From positions 12,433,001-12,497,000 of the forward strand of contig NC_133566.1 of the NCBI RefSeq assembly GCF_048773025.1: a DNA stretch of 64,000 nucleotides. The letters run 5' to 3'. Shown piece by piece: positions 23,270-35,800 of the stretch. Below the pieces are notes generated by a model. The model saw nothing but the letters and a program-made list of their open reading frames with translations, ran no database searches and was not told the origin of the DNA. This stretch comes from Camelus bactrianus (taxonomy: Eukaryota > Chordata > Mammalia > Artiodactyla > Camelidae). Each line of letters starts with the position of its first letter. Position 1 is the stretch's first letter. A program made the translations under genes and the position numbers.

Positions 23270-23803
23270 CTGGGGACAAAGAATTTAGTTATTTGCAATT
23301 GTTATTGTTAAACTTTTAGTCACAATAACCCTGAATCTCCCAGATCCCTCCAAACGGTTCCTTGCAATACACATTCTTAGACCACGAGGAAAGGAGGCCT
23401 GCTTTTCTCCATCACTCCAACCAGATCAACTCTACCAACAGCTGAAGACAAACTCTGGTGTCTGGTGACTCTCAGTTTCACCTTCCTCCCCTGTGTCCTG
23501 TCTCCTCAAATTGTCAGTTCCTCTAGGGGCAAAGCTCGTTGGAACAAGGTTGGCTGGGATAAGAGAGGGATGTGGAATGTCCCAGGCTCCTGGGTGGGGG
23601 CACCTGTGGCAGAGCAGATGAGCAGGACAGGATGGGGTCTGCACATCTGATGGATGCCCAGGGCCAGGCCCAGGGAGTCTTCTGGGCCCAGAGCCGAGGC
23701 TGTGGCGGGGAGAGTCCCAGAAAGGGACTTTGGGGGACTGTTTCCGACTTCCTGCAGAGGAACCAAAAAAAGGTATCTTCATTCTGGAAGGTTCCCTGGG
23801 CAC

Positions 23804-23844
<41 letters not shown>

Positions 23845-26800
23845 TTCTGAAGAAGGCTTGTTTTAATGATGGCATTTGTCTCTGCAGCACACACTTCTCT
23901 GTGTTGTCACCCTTGGAAACTTCCAGAAATAAATCATCCACCAGAAAGAGTCACAGGAAAACGCAGATATTGCCTGCGTGTGCCCCTCCTTGTTCTGTGC
24001 TTTCCGTCGGCATTCAGAACCTACCTCCTCCTGGGACCACGTCTCTTTCAAGCAAACACAAGGTGTATCCATACTTGTTTTCCAAAACTTCAGGGAATAG
24101 ATTCAGAGCCAGATCTTCCTCGCTCAGAGACGGAGTGGCCTCACTCTCCAAAGAGCTCAGTTTCGCATAAGATACGAAAGCATCAAACTCCTTTTTATCT
24201 GCGGAAGAGGAGCAACAGAAACTGTAAGGCACGGGCACCGGTTTTACTCCCGTGGCGTACCTGCACCCCCCGAACCAGATGGCAGACGGGTAAGAATCAC
24301 GATTTGGGACCCTACTGAACTGACTTAACAAACAAAAAGCAGTGTCTGTGTGCATTTCAGATCCACACTGCTGAGTGGCACTGACTGTCTACCCAGAATC
24401 GGGGTCTAATCGATGGGGCTCCCCTGCATGTTCCCCTGAGGTCCGATCAAACAGCTGGGCCTCCCCTGATTAAATCACAGGGCCCTGGAGTTCCTCTGGG
24501 CTTTCTTTGCATCCTCATTGTTTCTGTCTCAGTTGCACATCAAAGCAGAGCCCGCTCCATCCCCGCGTGCTAATATCCAGTGAGCAAAGCCCGGCGAAGA
24601 CCCAGCGCATGCGCGGGCTGAGGGCACATGTATCTGAGTCCCCATGTGTCAGATGAGATAATAATAACTTCCTGGCCGGCTGCTATCAGGGTGGCCTGGG
24701 ATAACGTGTGGGAAGAGCTCAGAGTCTGCCTTATAGCACAAGATAAATGTTCATCCCTCTCCCTTCTAGGTAGAAAACTACATTTTGGAACTTATTTGGG
24801 AATATTTTTAAGGTTTCATATGCCTCTGTCGAGTCAACTATTTCAAATGCACATGGATTCTGGGATGCGCTAAAGAATGAACTGGAAGTCGTAGAAAAAT
24901 CTCAGAAGTGGACCCGTGGGCTCAGGAGCTGGGCACAGTTGTCTCAGCCTCGAACATTTCGCACCACGCCTGGCAAATTGTATCATTACAGAGCCGTGAA
25001 CAGCAGGGCTGGTTACTGCTGCAGCTTGGCAGGTTGTTCAACGTGGACCCGAGGAGATGCCTTCGCGGGTGGAAATGCCAGCAGCGAAAAAGGAAGAGGG
25101 AGTGGAGGTGATCTGGAGTCAAGAGAAGAGGATGCCAGAGGGTGGGGCCCGGGAGGCTGGGCCACGAAGCTCCTCGCTGCCCAGGTGGGGAGGAGGCCGC
25201 TCTGGGGGCGTGGCCAGCAGGTACCTGCCATGCAGCTGAGCTGTGTGACACACCGTGGTCACCTTGATCTTTAACCCCCACATCTCTGTGACACTCCAGC
25301 AAACTAGGATTTTTCTATAATGTGAAAGCATTAGATTTCTCTAGAAATAATATTTGGGAATGGGAGAAGGAGGTGATCTCCACCATTCTGACTTTCTATG
25401 TCTCTCTAAAACTTGGGACAGTCAAAGGAAAAGGTCTTTGTGGCTGAAAAACATTAGAGTGGACACAGAGTGCACTGAGTCACTGGGTTCTGCCTCCCTG
25501 TCAGGTTACGAAGACGCTGTCTGTGCAAAGAGAAGCGAGAGAGGACACATTTCAAATGCTTCACAGTTGATGGAGTCTTCTGCACAAGCCCAGGAATCTT
25601 AAGATAGGTAGCATTTTGGTAAAAGAAGTATGAAGTTGTCTAGGGGAACAGTTAAGACAGGGATTAGATAATTTGCTCAATTCAAAAAAGCTAAAAAGCT
25701 GTTTAAAATGTAACTTGGAAACACTCTTGGCTTAAGGACTTCTAGGATATATTTCTCAATAATTGGTCTAAAGAAAAGTGTGATTGATGCATTTCTCCGT
25801 TGTCCTTTTCCCAGCAATCTTTGAGCTCTTCGCTGAGATCCTCGTGTGGGAAAACCTTGGGCGTGCTCGGGGCGTCCCAGCCAGGGACGTGCATGTCCCC
25901 GGAGTCCAACGGGAGGGATTCTGCTCCTTCCAAAGCAGTAGAATCACTCACTAAAACCGCAAGCGTCCCACCTAACCTTAGAGCCCTCCGGGACTAGAAA
26001 GACACACAGGCAGCTCTCTAGTCTAAAGAAGTGAATGTAAAGAGTCCACTGTTATCCCGCCTCATGAGAACATTGACCAATACTTCATGGATGGTAATAG
26101 TGCTTGCATTTTACCCAACTCCATGCTTTTAAGGACATTTCCACCATCTCCAAGAGGAGATGCAGAAGAGGAATAGCTACTGGGGGCTTTAAACCAAACT
26201 GCCTGGGTCCGTCTCTAACCCTAACACCCATGATCAGTGCCCTTTGGGGCACAGGATCCATGTCTCCACCTGGCTGGTATGGTGTGTGTGACAGTGACAG
26301 CAGCGAATCCGGGTGCCTGGCAGCACTCGGTCCTCAGACCGTCAGAGCGGGCGTGCACCTGCTGGGCCTGCTCTAAGCGCCCCTCGTGTCTGACTCAGTG
26401 AGCTCACAAGCACCCACTGCGACTGGGATTAGGGCTTGCTTCACAGCAGAGAAAACTAGGATGCGGGGAGGTCAAGTCATCCGTCCTGTGGCTCTAGGCT
26501 GGTGAGCCGAGGGACTGCCCTCAAGTCCAACGTGTCCTGCAGTCACACCATCCGCAATGTTCCTGGCGACTGGGATGAAAAGAAATTGTTCCTCCACTGG
26601 GCTTCCTCCCTCCCGGGTGGGAAGCCACCAGACCCGCAGGAAGATCTCAGATGCTGAGGGGCGTGACTTCATGAATCAGGGAACACCCACGTCTCAAGCC
26701 CTCCCTCCCCCTCTGTCAGTTCCAGGGGCAAAGTCAGAGGCCAGGCGAGCTGGGTCTTCTCACCCCCGAGGGTCTCGTCCGTGCTCTGGTAGGTTCGGTA

Positions 26801-29800
26801 CAGCAGCACCAGCTCGATCCAGTACCTGCAGAGGAGCGCGCCTGCGGCCAGCGCGCCCGCCAGGGACGTGACGGTGCCGAGGAGGATGTAGAGGAACAGC
26901 ACTGGGGGGGACAGGGCGGCCGTGAGCGGAGGCAGAGGCAGCGACCCCCACCCCACCATCAATGACCGTGGCCAGGCCAGCTCTGGGGGCTGGCCCTGTA
27001 CCTTTTCCGACCCCGTTATTTTTATCAAAATCACTGCTATTGAAAACATTTCTCTTGAATCTAGAAACATCCTAAATTACATCTTGGAGGAACGATCTCA
27101 AAACGAACCCGAGAGAACGCGGGGAGAGGGGCAGTCTCCGGCTGGCCGGACAAACTGCTGGAAGTCACTTTAGCTTATTCTCCCCCGTAAACTTCCAGGC
27201 AACCCACGTGCCTCACTCTCACTGCACGTTGTAAGTTATTTTCACATGTTATCGACCCCGTTGAAGACTAAACTTCCTGAGACCCAGAAACACATCTGAC
27301 TCAGGTGCTCACCTCTGCGGTAGCTAACATGCGGGAATTTCTGCCCAACCCCATGGAGCATCCATGAGGGACCAGCCATCAAGTGTGGCTTATTTAAGCC
27401 TCCCAAACATTCAAACCCTGCTTGTTCTATAATCTCTACTAATGGAATGAATGAATGATCCCCCTTCATCCCTGATCATCTTCTCAAAAGAAATTTAAAT
27501 CTATTCCTTCCCAGGAATTTCCACTCCAGCTTTAAAATCACTATGATCTACAATATCACTCTGAAACTGAGCAAGGTTACTTCCTCCCCTCCACTCTCCA
27601 ACACTGGGCCATCACATTCTCTGGATTTGGAAGCCACGAGAGGAAAACAGAAAAGGGAGCGAGGCCTTAGCGCAATACCTGCCACACAGGACATGCTCTG
27701 TAGGTCTTTGCAGAATGAATGAATGGTAGACAGCTCCCATCAACGGAGGATTAGTTAAGAGGACCAGCCCTGGATCGCTGATGTGAAGCCCACCAGGTGT
27801 GTGGCTTTGGTCAAGGTGTTGAATGAATCAGTGCAAGCAAAGTGCTTACTTAGAACCCTGTCTGGCGGCTGGTGGATGTGAGCGGCAGGCTACCATCACC
27901 ATGACTACCCCCAGGGCAGCTCCCCTCCTCGCAGGTCAAAGCAGTTGTGCGCATTCTCAGCAACCTCCCAGGCTCACCTCCTTTCTTTTCTTTTAGTTGG
28001 ACGGAATGGGTAGTGTTCCCAATGGAGTTCTGGGCAAAGCAGGTGAATGTCCTGCGGAGATCACGCTGAGTAACTTCTTTCAAGAAGAAAACGCGCTCTA
28101 TGATTTCATCCTTTAGGGTGGATTTAACACTGGGAAAGGAGAGAAAACATCACAGCCACCTAGTAACATAGACTGACGCCCGTTTGCAGTATTTGGAGTG
28201 GTCCCATTTGTGGGACACGCCATGTCTACACAAGCAGCCTGGGTCGGTGTGTCTGTCTGCTCGTTGGCTTGGTGTGTCAAACTGAGCTTCAAGACAACTG
28301 ACATATTTCAGTCTATGGTCCTGTCCCAAACTGCATGTGGCCCCACATTGAAAATTAACCCACCCTTGGTATTTCTGCACTTTTATGTGCACCGCTAGTT
28401 GGAGCTGCTGTCTACACTGTCAGCTCCGTGTGTTCAGTCAGCTATCTGTGTACATTTTAGAGGTTTCTAAAGGTGAGAGCATCAGTGTGAGTTGCAAAAA
28501 AAAAAAAAAAAAACTTAATTCGCTAATTTTCTTCTTACCTTTTCTCCTCAGGCACTGGGACTTCCCACTCCTGCTCAGAATCTTTGATGTACCATCTTAT
28601 CACAGGTTTAAAGTTTATTTCGAAGCCAAATCGTGCTGTGCAGTTAAGAGTTAAAGGCTTTCCTGAAAGTGAAGGGGTCACAGAAGAAGGAAGGAAGCGG
28701 GTGAGAACGCTCTGCCCCGCGCAGGAGGGACACCCCACCTCGGAGGCCGGCAGGCTCACAGGTGAAGCGGCTGTGCCAGAAAGACCCAGACATCTGTCTG
28801 TCTGTCTGTCACTCAGGGATGTTTGTCTCTACCAGGCAACACTGAAGCTCTCAAACCTAAGACTGTATTTCTTAAAACGAAGGCTAGCATGGTCATAGCA
28901 CTGAGGATTCTGATGTGGTTTAAGGGGAAACACCAGGAAAACGAGCAGTTTCTGTGACCAGGCTCCCAATGCTGCTGTTCAGGTCGTACAAGGTGTGTCG
29001 ATAAAGAATATTTTACTAACCCGTGTTTGCCTGTTAAATGGTAATCCTGGGGTTTCGGTAGCATGTGGTTTAGAGAAGTTATTTCAGTTTTCAGCTGTAT
29101 TTTGAACGATGCACTATGGACGGGCGCGCATGTGACTCCACTACCCGCTTTCTGCCCATTTCCTCTGCCTCCCACTCAACATTTTAACCGTGAAACGATT
29201 AGAGACTCCGTTTGAAAATTTATCGTTGCACCTAAATAATGCTTCCTCCACGATAAGACTTTAAAATTCACTGATACGACAGGTAACTTGGCTATTTTTG
29301 AATTAATTAGTTTTCTCCCTCCTTCCTTGCCTTCTTGCGACGTTCCCCGTATCGTAATTATTTCTTTCTATAATCAGGATACGCCGCTACCGCCACCTAG
29401 TGGTCACTTACCATAATCTCTCTTTTTTTTTCCATTTCTTGCTGCCAGAATAAATATCTTATTAACATTTAAAAGAACACATTTTACTGAAACAACCAGC
29501 ACTTGGTTTTAAATAGGGCAGTTCTTATTCGGCTGTGTGGGGAGATGCAGATGTTACCGAAGCTGACAGAACGAAAGGGGACCACAGAAAGTGACTTGTC
29601 CCCTCTACCCCAAAGACATTGCTTTGGAATACAACTTATCTGAGCAGGATTTGTAGTATTGTCTCACAGGTACCTTAAAGTCCAAACCAAACCCTGTACT
29701 CACAAAGGTTAAGGCTACCTAAGTTACATGTATAGACTTAACCAATGGACCTAACCTCCCTTTTCGGGTGGAGTCAGGAAGAACCTCAGATCTATCAATC

Positions 29801-32800
29801 GTGCCCAGCACACCAGTCACCTAACATACAGCATCCTGTATTTCTCAGTGCAAGCTGCTGAGGTCAGCTCTATTCTGCCCAGTTACAGATTTATAAACTG
29901 AGGCTTCGAAAGATTAGGTCACTGCATCAGGTCACAACACCAGTCAATGTCAAAGTCATCGGGGGAGGGGCAGTCATACCACCCACCTTACCCAGTTCGG
30001 CTTCCAGTGTGTCCTTGACGGGGTCCAGAATATCTGGCTTGAGATTAGTGTTCTTCACTAAAAGAAGCAAACAGAAAGCATTATTCGCATTGGGAAATCT
30101 GAAGGGCTGAGTGCTGAAGACTTGAGAACATGCTCACATTTTGATCTAGATGTTTTAGACCTTCTTCTTCATATTTTATCCAGAATTCACAAGGCTAGAG
30201 GTTTATTTCCATGTGAAAAGCGTGCCTTCAAAAGTGACTCTGACATCAGGCACCAGCTGCTGGCAAAATGTGAGTCCTTGACAAACCCACATCCGCACAA
30301 GTACGTTTTCTTCCACACCAGTACTGCTCACCGGTTGCAGACTTGAACCCCCATCTCTGTCTTTCTTTTCCTTCAAGATTGCTTTTCAGTGCCATCTGGC
30401 TAAGTAATCCAAGAAAGAGAACCCACTTGACAAAAGGCACAGGTAACCAGATCGGACTCCACCTCTCCATCCTCATATCCACGGTTTGTTTCAAAATAAA
30501 GGTGAGCTCAGCCCTCCCTGAATCTTTCATCCCTCGACTTCCCACCACAGACTTTCAACTGTGCCTCCACAGTCAAACACCGTCCTGAAAGGCCCATTTC
30601 CTAAGAAAGGAAAATCCATCATGTCTGCCGGCACATCATCCTCTCTCACTTCTTGGGGAACCCCTTCCTTCAGTTACACCTTCCTCCTGTATCTTTGGCT
30701 TTCTCTCTGTCCTTCTCCCCATCAGCATTTATCCACGCTCAGTCTCTTCATCTTAAAAAAGAGGAGAAACCCTTCCGCTCACAACCCTGCCTTGCCCCCT
30801 TCCTTCCCAGCCAAGTTCTTGTGTCCCCCCTCCCCTCACCTCCTGTGGAGTCTGACTTCTGCCCCCATCACGCCACTGAGACTGCTTTGGCCAAAGTCAC
30901 CAGGGACCTCCTTGCACCCAGGTCCACCGGGCACCGCTGAGTCTTTAATCCGCTTTCCAGCTCAGTGGCACTGGAGGCTGCTGGGCACGCTCTCGGGGGA
31001 ACCTTCTCCTGACTTTTCACCCTGGGGCTGTGTGCCCCTCCTCGTCTGCGCCCCTTGTGAAGTCGGTGCCCCTCCAGTTCTGTCCTCGCTGTCTTCCTTC
31101 GACCCCCCGCTCCCTGCCGGGCAGCTCGCTCTCCAGGCCTCTCCCCTACGACAGGTCTCCGCCCCTGAAATGCTCTCTCTCCCGCATCACCAATTTCACT
31201 TCCTCCTCCGCTCTCCTCCCCACCCTTCCTCTGGCTCCCACTTGCTGATAAGATGACGACCTCCCTCTTCCCAAATCCCACGACCCGTTCCCAGGCATCA
31301 CTCCCTCCTCCTTGGGACACGTGACCGCGGAGCCCTGGGACAGTTCTGGGTCCTCACACACCTGCTCCATCTCCTGTGGGCTGCTCTTCCCCCCACGTCC
31401 CCAGGTGCTGGAAGCCCCCAGCCTCAGTTCCAGCTCCCTCCTCTCTGTGCTCACTGCGCACGTGACCCCTTCCCCTCGGCTGTGTGTGTGCCGGCCACCC
31501 TCACGATCGCAGCTCTGGCCCTCGAGTCTCAGGACTGGTTTAGCCAATCCCCACTTGTCACTATGGCTTGATGACTTCAAGTCCTCTCTGGCCTACCACT
31601 GAGTTTCTTCCACTGAGAATTCTTCTTTTCATTTTTTTTCTATCTCCCTTACATGGTTCCAGCAGTTACCAACTCATCCAGGCCAGAAAGCTAAACCAAG
31701 TTTGATTTCCCTCTTTCTTTTATCTTCCACAGTAAAATCCATCAACATGTCCCATTAACGCTCAAATAAAGCCATTTCTAATCACCTCTGCGAAGTCTGC
31801 TCAAAGAGTCACCACCTCTCGGGGAGGGAGGGGAATGGTAGCTGTCTTGATGGTGGTGGTGGTGTCAAGGCTGTAGACCTCTGCTGAAATTCATCAAAGT
31901 GTACCTCTGAAGCATGTGTCGTTTACAAGAATCATACCGCAATAAAGGTGTTAAAAAGAGGAGGGACCAGAGACATCCTTTAAGAACATGAGTCAAGCCT
32001 GCTGCTCCCCCACCCGCGCCCTTCAGCAGCCCTTGCGTGTCTGCCCTGATCTGTCCTGTCCCTCCTTTTCCACCCACCCCACCCTGTCCTCGCTCCGTGT
32101 GTTACGGAAAGCCCACCGAGCAGCCCAACTTAACACCTGGTTCTCATCCTTTTCCCTCTTCCTCACTCCCAGTTCCCAAATCCTTTCATGCGTAACTTCC
32201 TAAATATTTCTTGAGTTTGTTTACTTCCCTGAATCCCCTCCCCGCCTGCTGCCCGGTCACTCCTGGTTCAGGCCACCATCAGCAATTGCCTGCTTGACCC
32301 TCGGTAGCCTCCTTGTGCTTCTCCCTGCCTTCATTGTTGCGCCCCCAAATCCATTTTCTACACAACAGGCAGAGTGATCCATCTCAAGTCCAGGTCTGTT
32401 CATGACACTCTCCCACTTAGAACCCTCAATGGCTCCCCACTGTTTCTCGGATAAAGTCCAAAGTTACTGGAACCGTGTAATTTTTGTTCTGCTTCCAGAA
32501 ACTCATGCTCACCTGACCTCTTTCTTTCTGAAATGCCCCATGCTCTCTCATCTCCTGGAAATTAGCTATGCTGTTCCTTCTGCCTGGAACAGCATCTTTC
32601 CCACCTCCACTGGGCTAGCGTGCCTCACCTCTGGGTTCTCACTTGGACTCGGTCTACTCAGGCTTGGGTGTGGTGGGGCCCCCACGTGCCCACTTCTTCC
32701 CTCTCTCTCCTGTTCATCACGCTGAATTGTGATGCCCCACGGGATGGTGCGTTCCCAGAGGCCAGTGAAAGCATCCAGGTGTTCCTTCGTACACCCTTAG

Positions 32801-35800
32801 TGCCGGGGCCTGACGTGTGTCAGATGTTCAACAAACAATTGTGTAAGAGTGAATGCATGAAAGAATGAGTGAGTAAATAAATGGGGAAGACAGGAATGAT
32901 GACAGAGAAGGCTTGATTGAAAATGACATGACCGGCGTGACAAGGCGTCCTCTGAGAGGGAGAAAAGCAGATTCTGCTACTGAAAATTTGAGGGGGTGAG
33001 TAATCCTGTCTGAGTAAAAGGGCCGTCACACTTGGAGGGGGCAAGTGGTCCTCGTGGGGTGTTTGTGGTCTAATTTCTGGTCTAAGAAACAGTCTAATAC
33101 AAATTTAAATTGCTGAGATCTGAAGTCATGGGGAGCAGGGCCAGGAAGTAGGCAGGGGGGCCTGACTTGGTCTCAGCGTGCTCCATGCGGTTTGCATCTT
33201 TCAATGAAAGAAGAGGAAGTAAGATAAATTAATATACTAAGAGCTAAGTCAATCATTCTATATGGTTATGTTTTGATACAGGCCATGCTTAAATTAATTA
33301 CATTGTAGAGTTTATCCACGCTAACATTTGTAAATCTAATAAGAATGACCCAAGGGAAAGACAAGACCAAAACTGGACAAGTCACAGAAGAATAAACCCA
33401 GTGGGCCAGTAAACATATGACAAGGTATTCAGCTTCGTTGGTGGTCGGGGAAATGTAAGCTGGTACGGATGGAAAAAGGGATCCCCCGACTTGACACCAG
33501 TCAGAAGGTCTGAAACCACCAAGTATGATTTGGGAGCAATGGGAATCTGGTCATTGCTGATGGGGGTGCAAACTGACAAGGCAATACCTAAGAATAATAC
33601 CATATGTGTTTATCACACAAGGCACGTTTTATGACATAAAACAATATTCTGTTTCATTAATGGACACATACATATGGGGAAAACACATAAGAACATAAAC
33701 AGAAAGAAAATAAGCTAAGGGAGGACCACGTTTGTGAAAAGAGGAAGTGGGAAGGGCTGAGGGCATCAGCCTCAAACCGTATCTGTAATGTTTTGTTTCG
33801 TTAAAGAAAAAGTGAGACTTTAGCCTGTGGAAAAACCACTGTTAAAGCTGGTGGTAGGTACGTGGGTGTCACAGTTCTGGGTGTGAACTATTTAATATTT
33901 TTAAAAATCATTAGTTACAATGTGTGAAATGGTTAACATTGCTTATTTTTGTGCATGAATATTTAGTCTTGTTTTTTGAATTTATCACAAAAACCAACCA
34001 GGGATCGAGGCGTGGGAAGCCCAGCTTGTGACAGCTTGACCATGATTCAGAACTAGGCCTTCCTTGAAGGATGGAATCTAGATTAATGGAAAAACTGATG
34101 TTCACCAGCATTCCAGTCTTTACCACTAGGTATGGCTGTCCCCTTTGTTCCCTCCCGAAAAAGGAAAAACACCACGAAGCCAAGGACGATAACTTAAATT
34201 AGGTAGCTGGGGTTGAAATCTCAAATACTGCAACCACGATCTCACTCACCAATGGTCTTCACTTGGACAACAGCCCTGACTGTCCATGAACTTGCATTAT
34301 CCGACCGGGTGTAATCACACACGTACGTGCCCTGGTGGTAGTCGTAGATTTCATCCACTTCGATTGGGCTGCGCCTTTCTTCAGGGAGTAGTTTTCCATT
34401 CTAACCCAAGAGACAAGAACATTAAATAACGTTCTTTAACTGGATAATTGCTCTTGACGTTAAACTCACCTATAGAAAAACTTCATGGGTTTGGACCAGG
34501 GAAGGGAAGGCCAGTCTACTATAAGGACGTCGCAGAGCATAAAACCCCAAGCTATAAAAAGATTCTGCTCACAAACCATATCTGTTGGATTCTTCCTTGA
34601 AATCAGAGGCATTTTCAAAGACAATTCCTTTATGTGTGGCAATCAAGACACCAAATCAGATCAGCCCACCAAGAGTTGTTTAACCTGGTATTTCCCAAGG
34701 CATGACTCAGGCCTCTGAGAATGTTCTAGAAAGCTCCTGGAGTTCTAAGTGAATGATAGCTAAATGAATTTTTTAAAAGCATATATATTTGTATTTCTGG
34801 AAATTGACATAGATTTCCTGTGTATGGGGCCAATATAAAGTTTCCTCTTTAAATACATTTAACTCTCATAAAAGAATAAAATTTAAATCAAAAACATTAA
34901 GTAGCAGCTGAACAGATGTACTTAAATTTGATAAAGACGAGCCGATGACTGAGGAACAATTGAGTCAACTCAGAGCAGACCCCAAGTTGAGAACTAAAAT
35001 ACAACGATGACGTTTCTCTCTCTTTCTTAGAATTTCTCAGTGGCATCTCTTTGCCTGGAGGATGAAGTTCAAAATCCTTCACGGCCTGGTCTTGCCATTG
35101 CTTCCCAGACTCATTTCCTGCTGCCGTCCCTCTGCCCACTTGTCATTCCCTACACGACCCTGTTCTCCCTCAGTCCACGCAGTCACCATCTCCCATCATT
35201 CTTCCCCACCGGGTAGGCAGCCGCTCATTCCCCAGCTCCCATTCATGCAAGGTCATTCTCAAGGAGACAAGTTACCAGGCGCTGCGCGAGCAGGCTCAGC
35301 CACGCCTGCTCCCAAAGCAGCGAGCATGACCTCCGTCATGAGCGCAGCCCTTCTATGCTAGTGCAGTGAGTGGGTGTCTCCTCTGCGGTTGTGGAGGGCA
35401 GCCTTTGTGTCAAGACACGTGGCAGGTCCTGGTCGCACTGGGCGGAACAAACGTAGCCCCTGCTTTCAGTGCGTTCTGTCCAAGAGCTCAAGTCTGAGCC
35501 GTGAGCCGGAGTACGAAGCACACAGGTGTCGCTGGCTTAGCTCACAGGTGGCAGGGATGCTCCCCCCAGTCTAATCAGAGCCTCAAAGAACATGTAGGAA
35601 TCAATGAAACTGATTGACATTTTAGGAGCACTTGAAGCAAAGCACGTGTGTGGGAAACAAGGCCACGGTGGGAGGGCTGATGCACGTGGCTGTGTTTGCT
35701 CTTCGTGTCCTCAGGAGGCAGTGAGCAGGCCAGCAATAGCAAGGTCTTTGTAAATGATGGGTGAGTAAATGCAGGTGCAATTGGAAGAAAGGTTTTGAAG

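Larger units (their letters stand above)
28663..29991. other. IL18RAP intron 5
   Basis: Non-coding. Carries a CTCF-like motif at 29388-29403 and a reverse MIR piece at about 29885-29960. A GTCT run lies near 28795-28810. Confidence 0.6.

Noticed and set aside
30561-31256. 231-codon Ser/Pro/Leu-rich plus-strand frame
   Set aside because: Lies in L2 LINE text antisense to IL18RAP; composition is CT-rich and there is no start or splice context.
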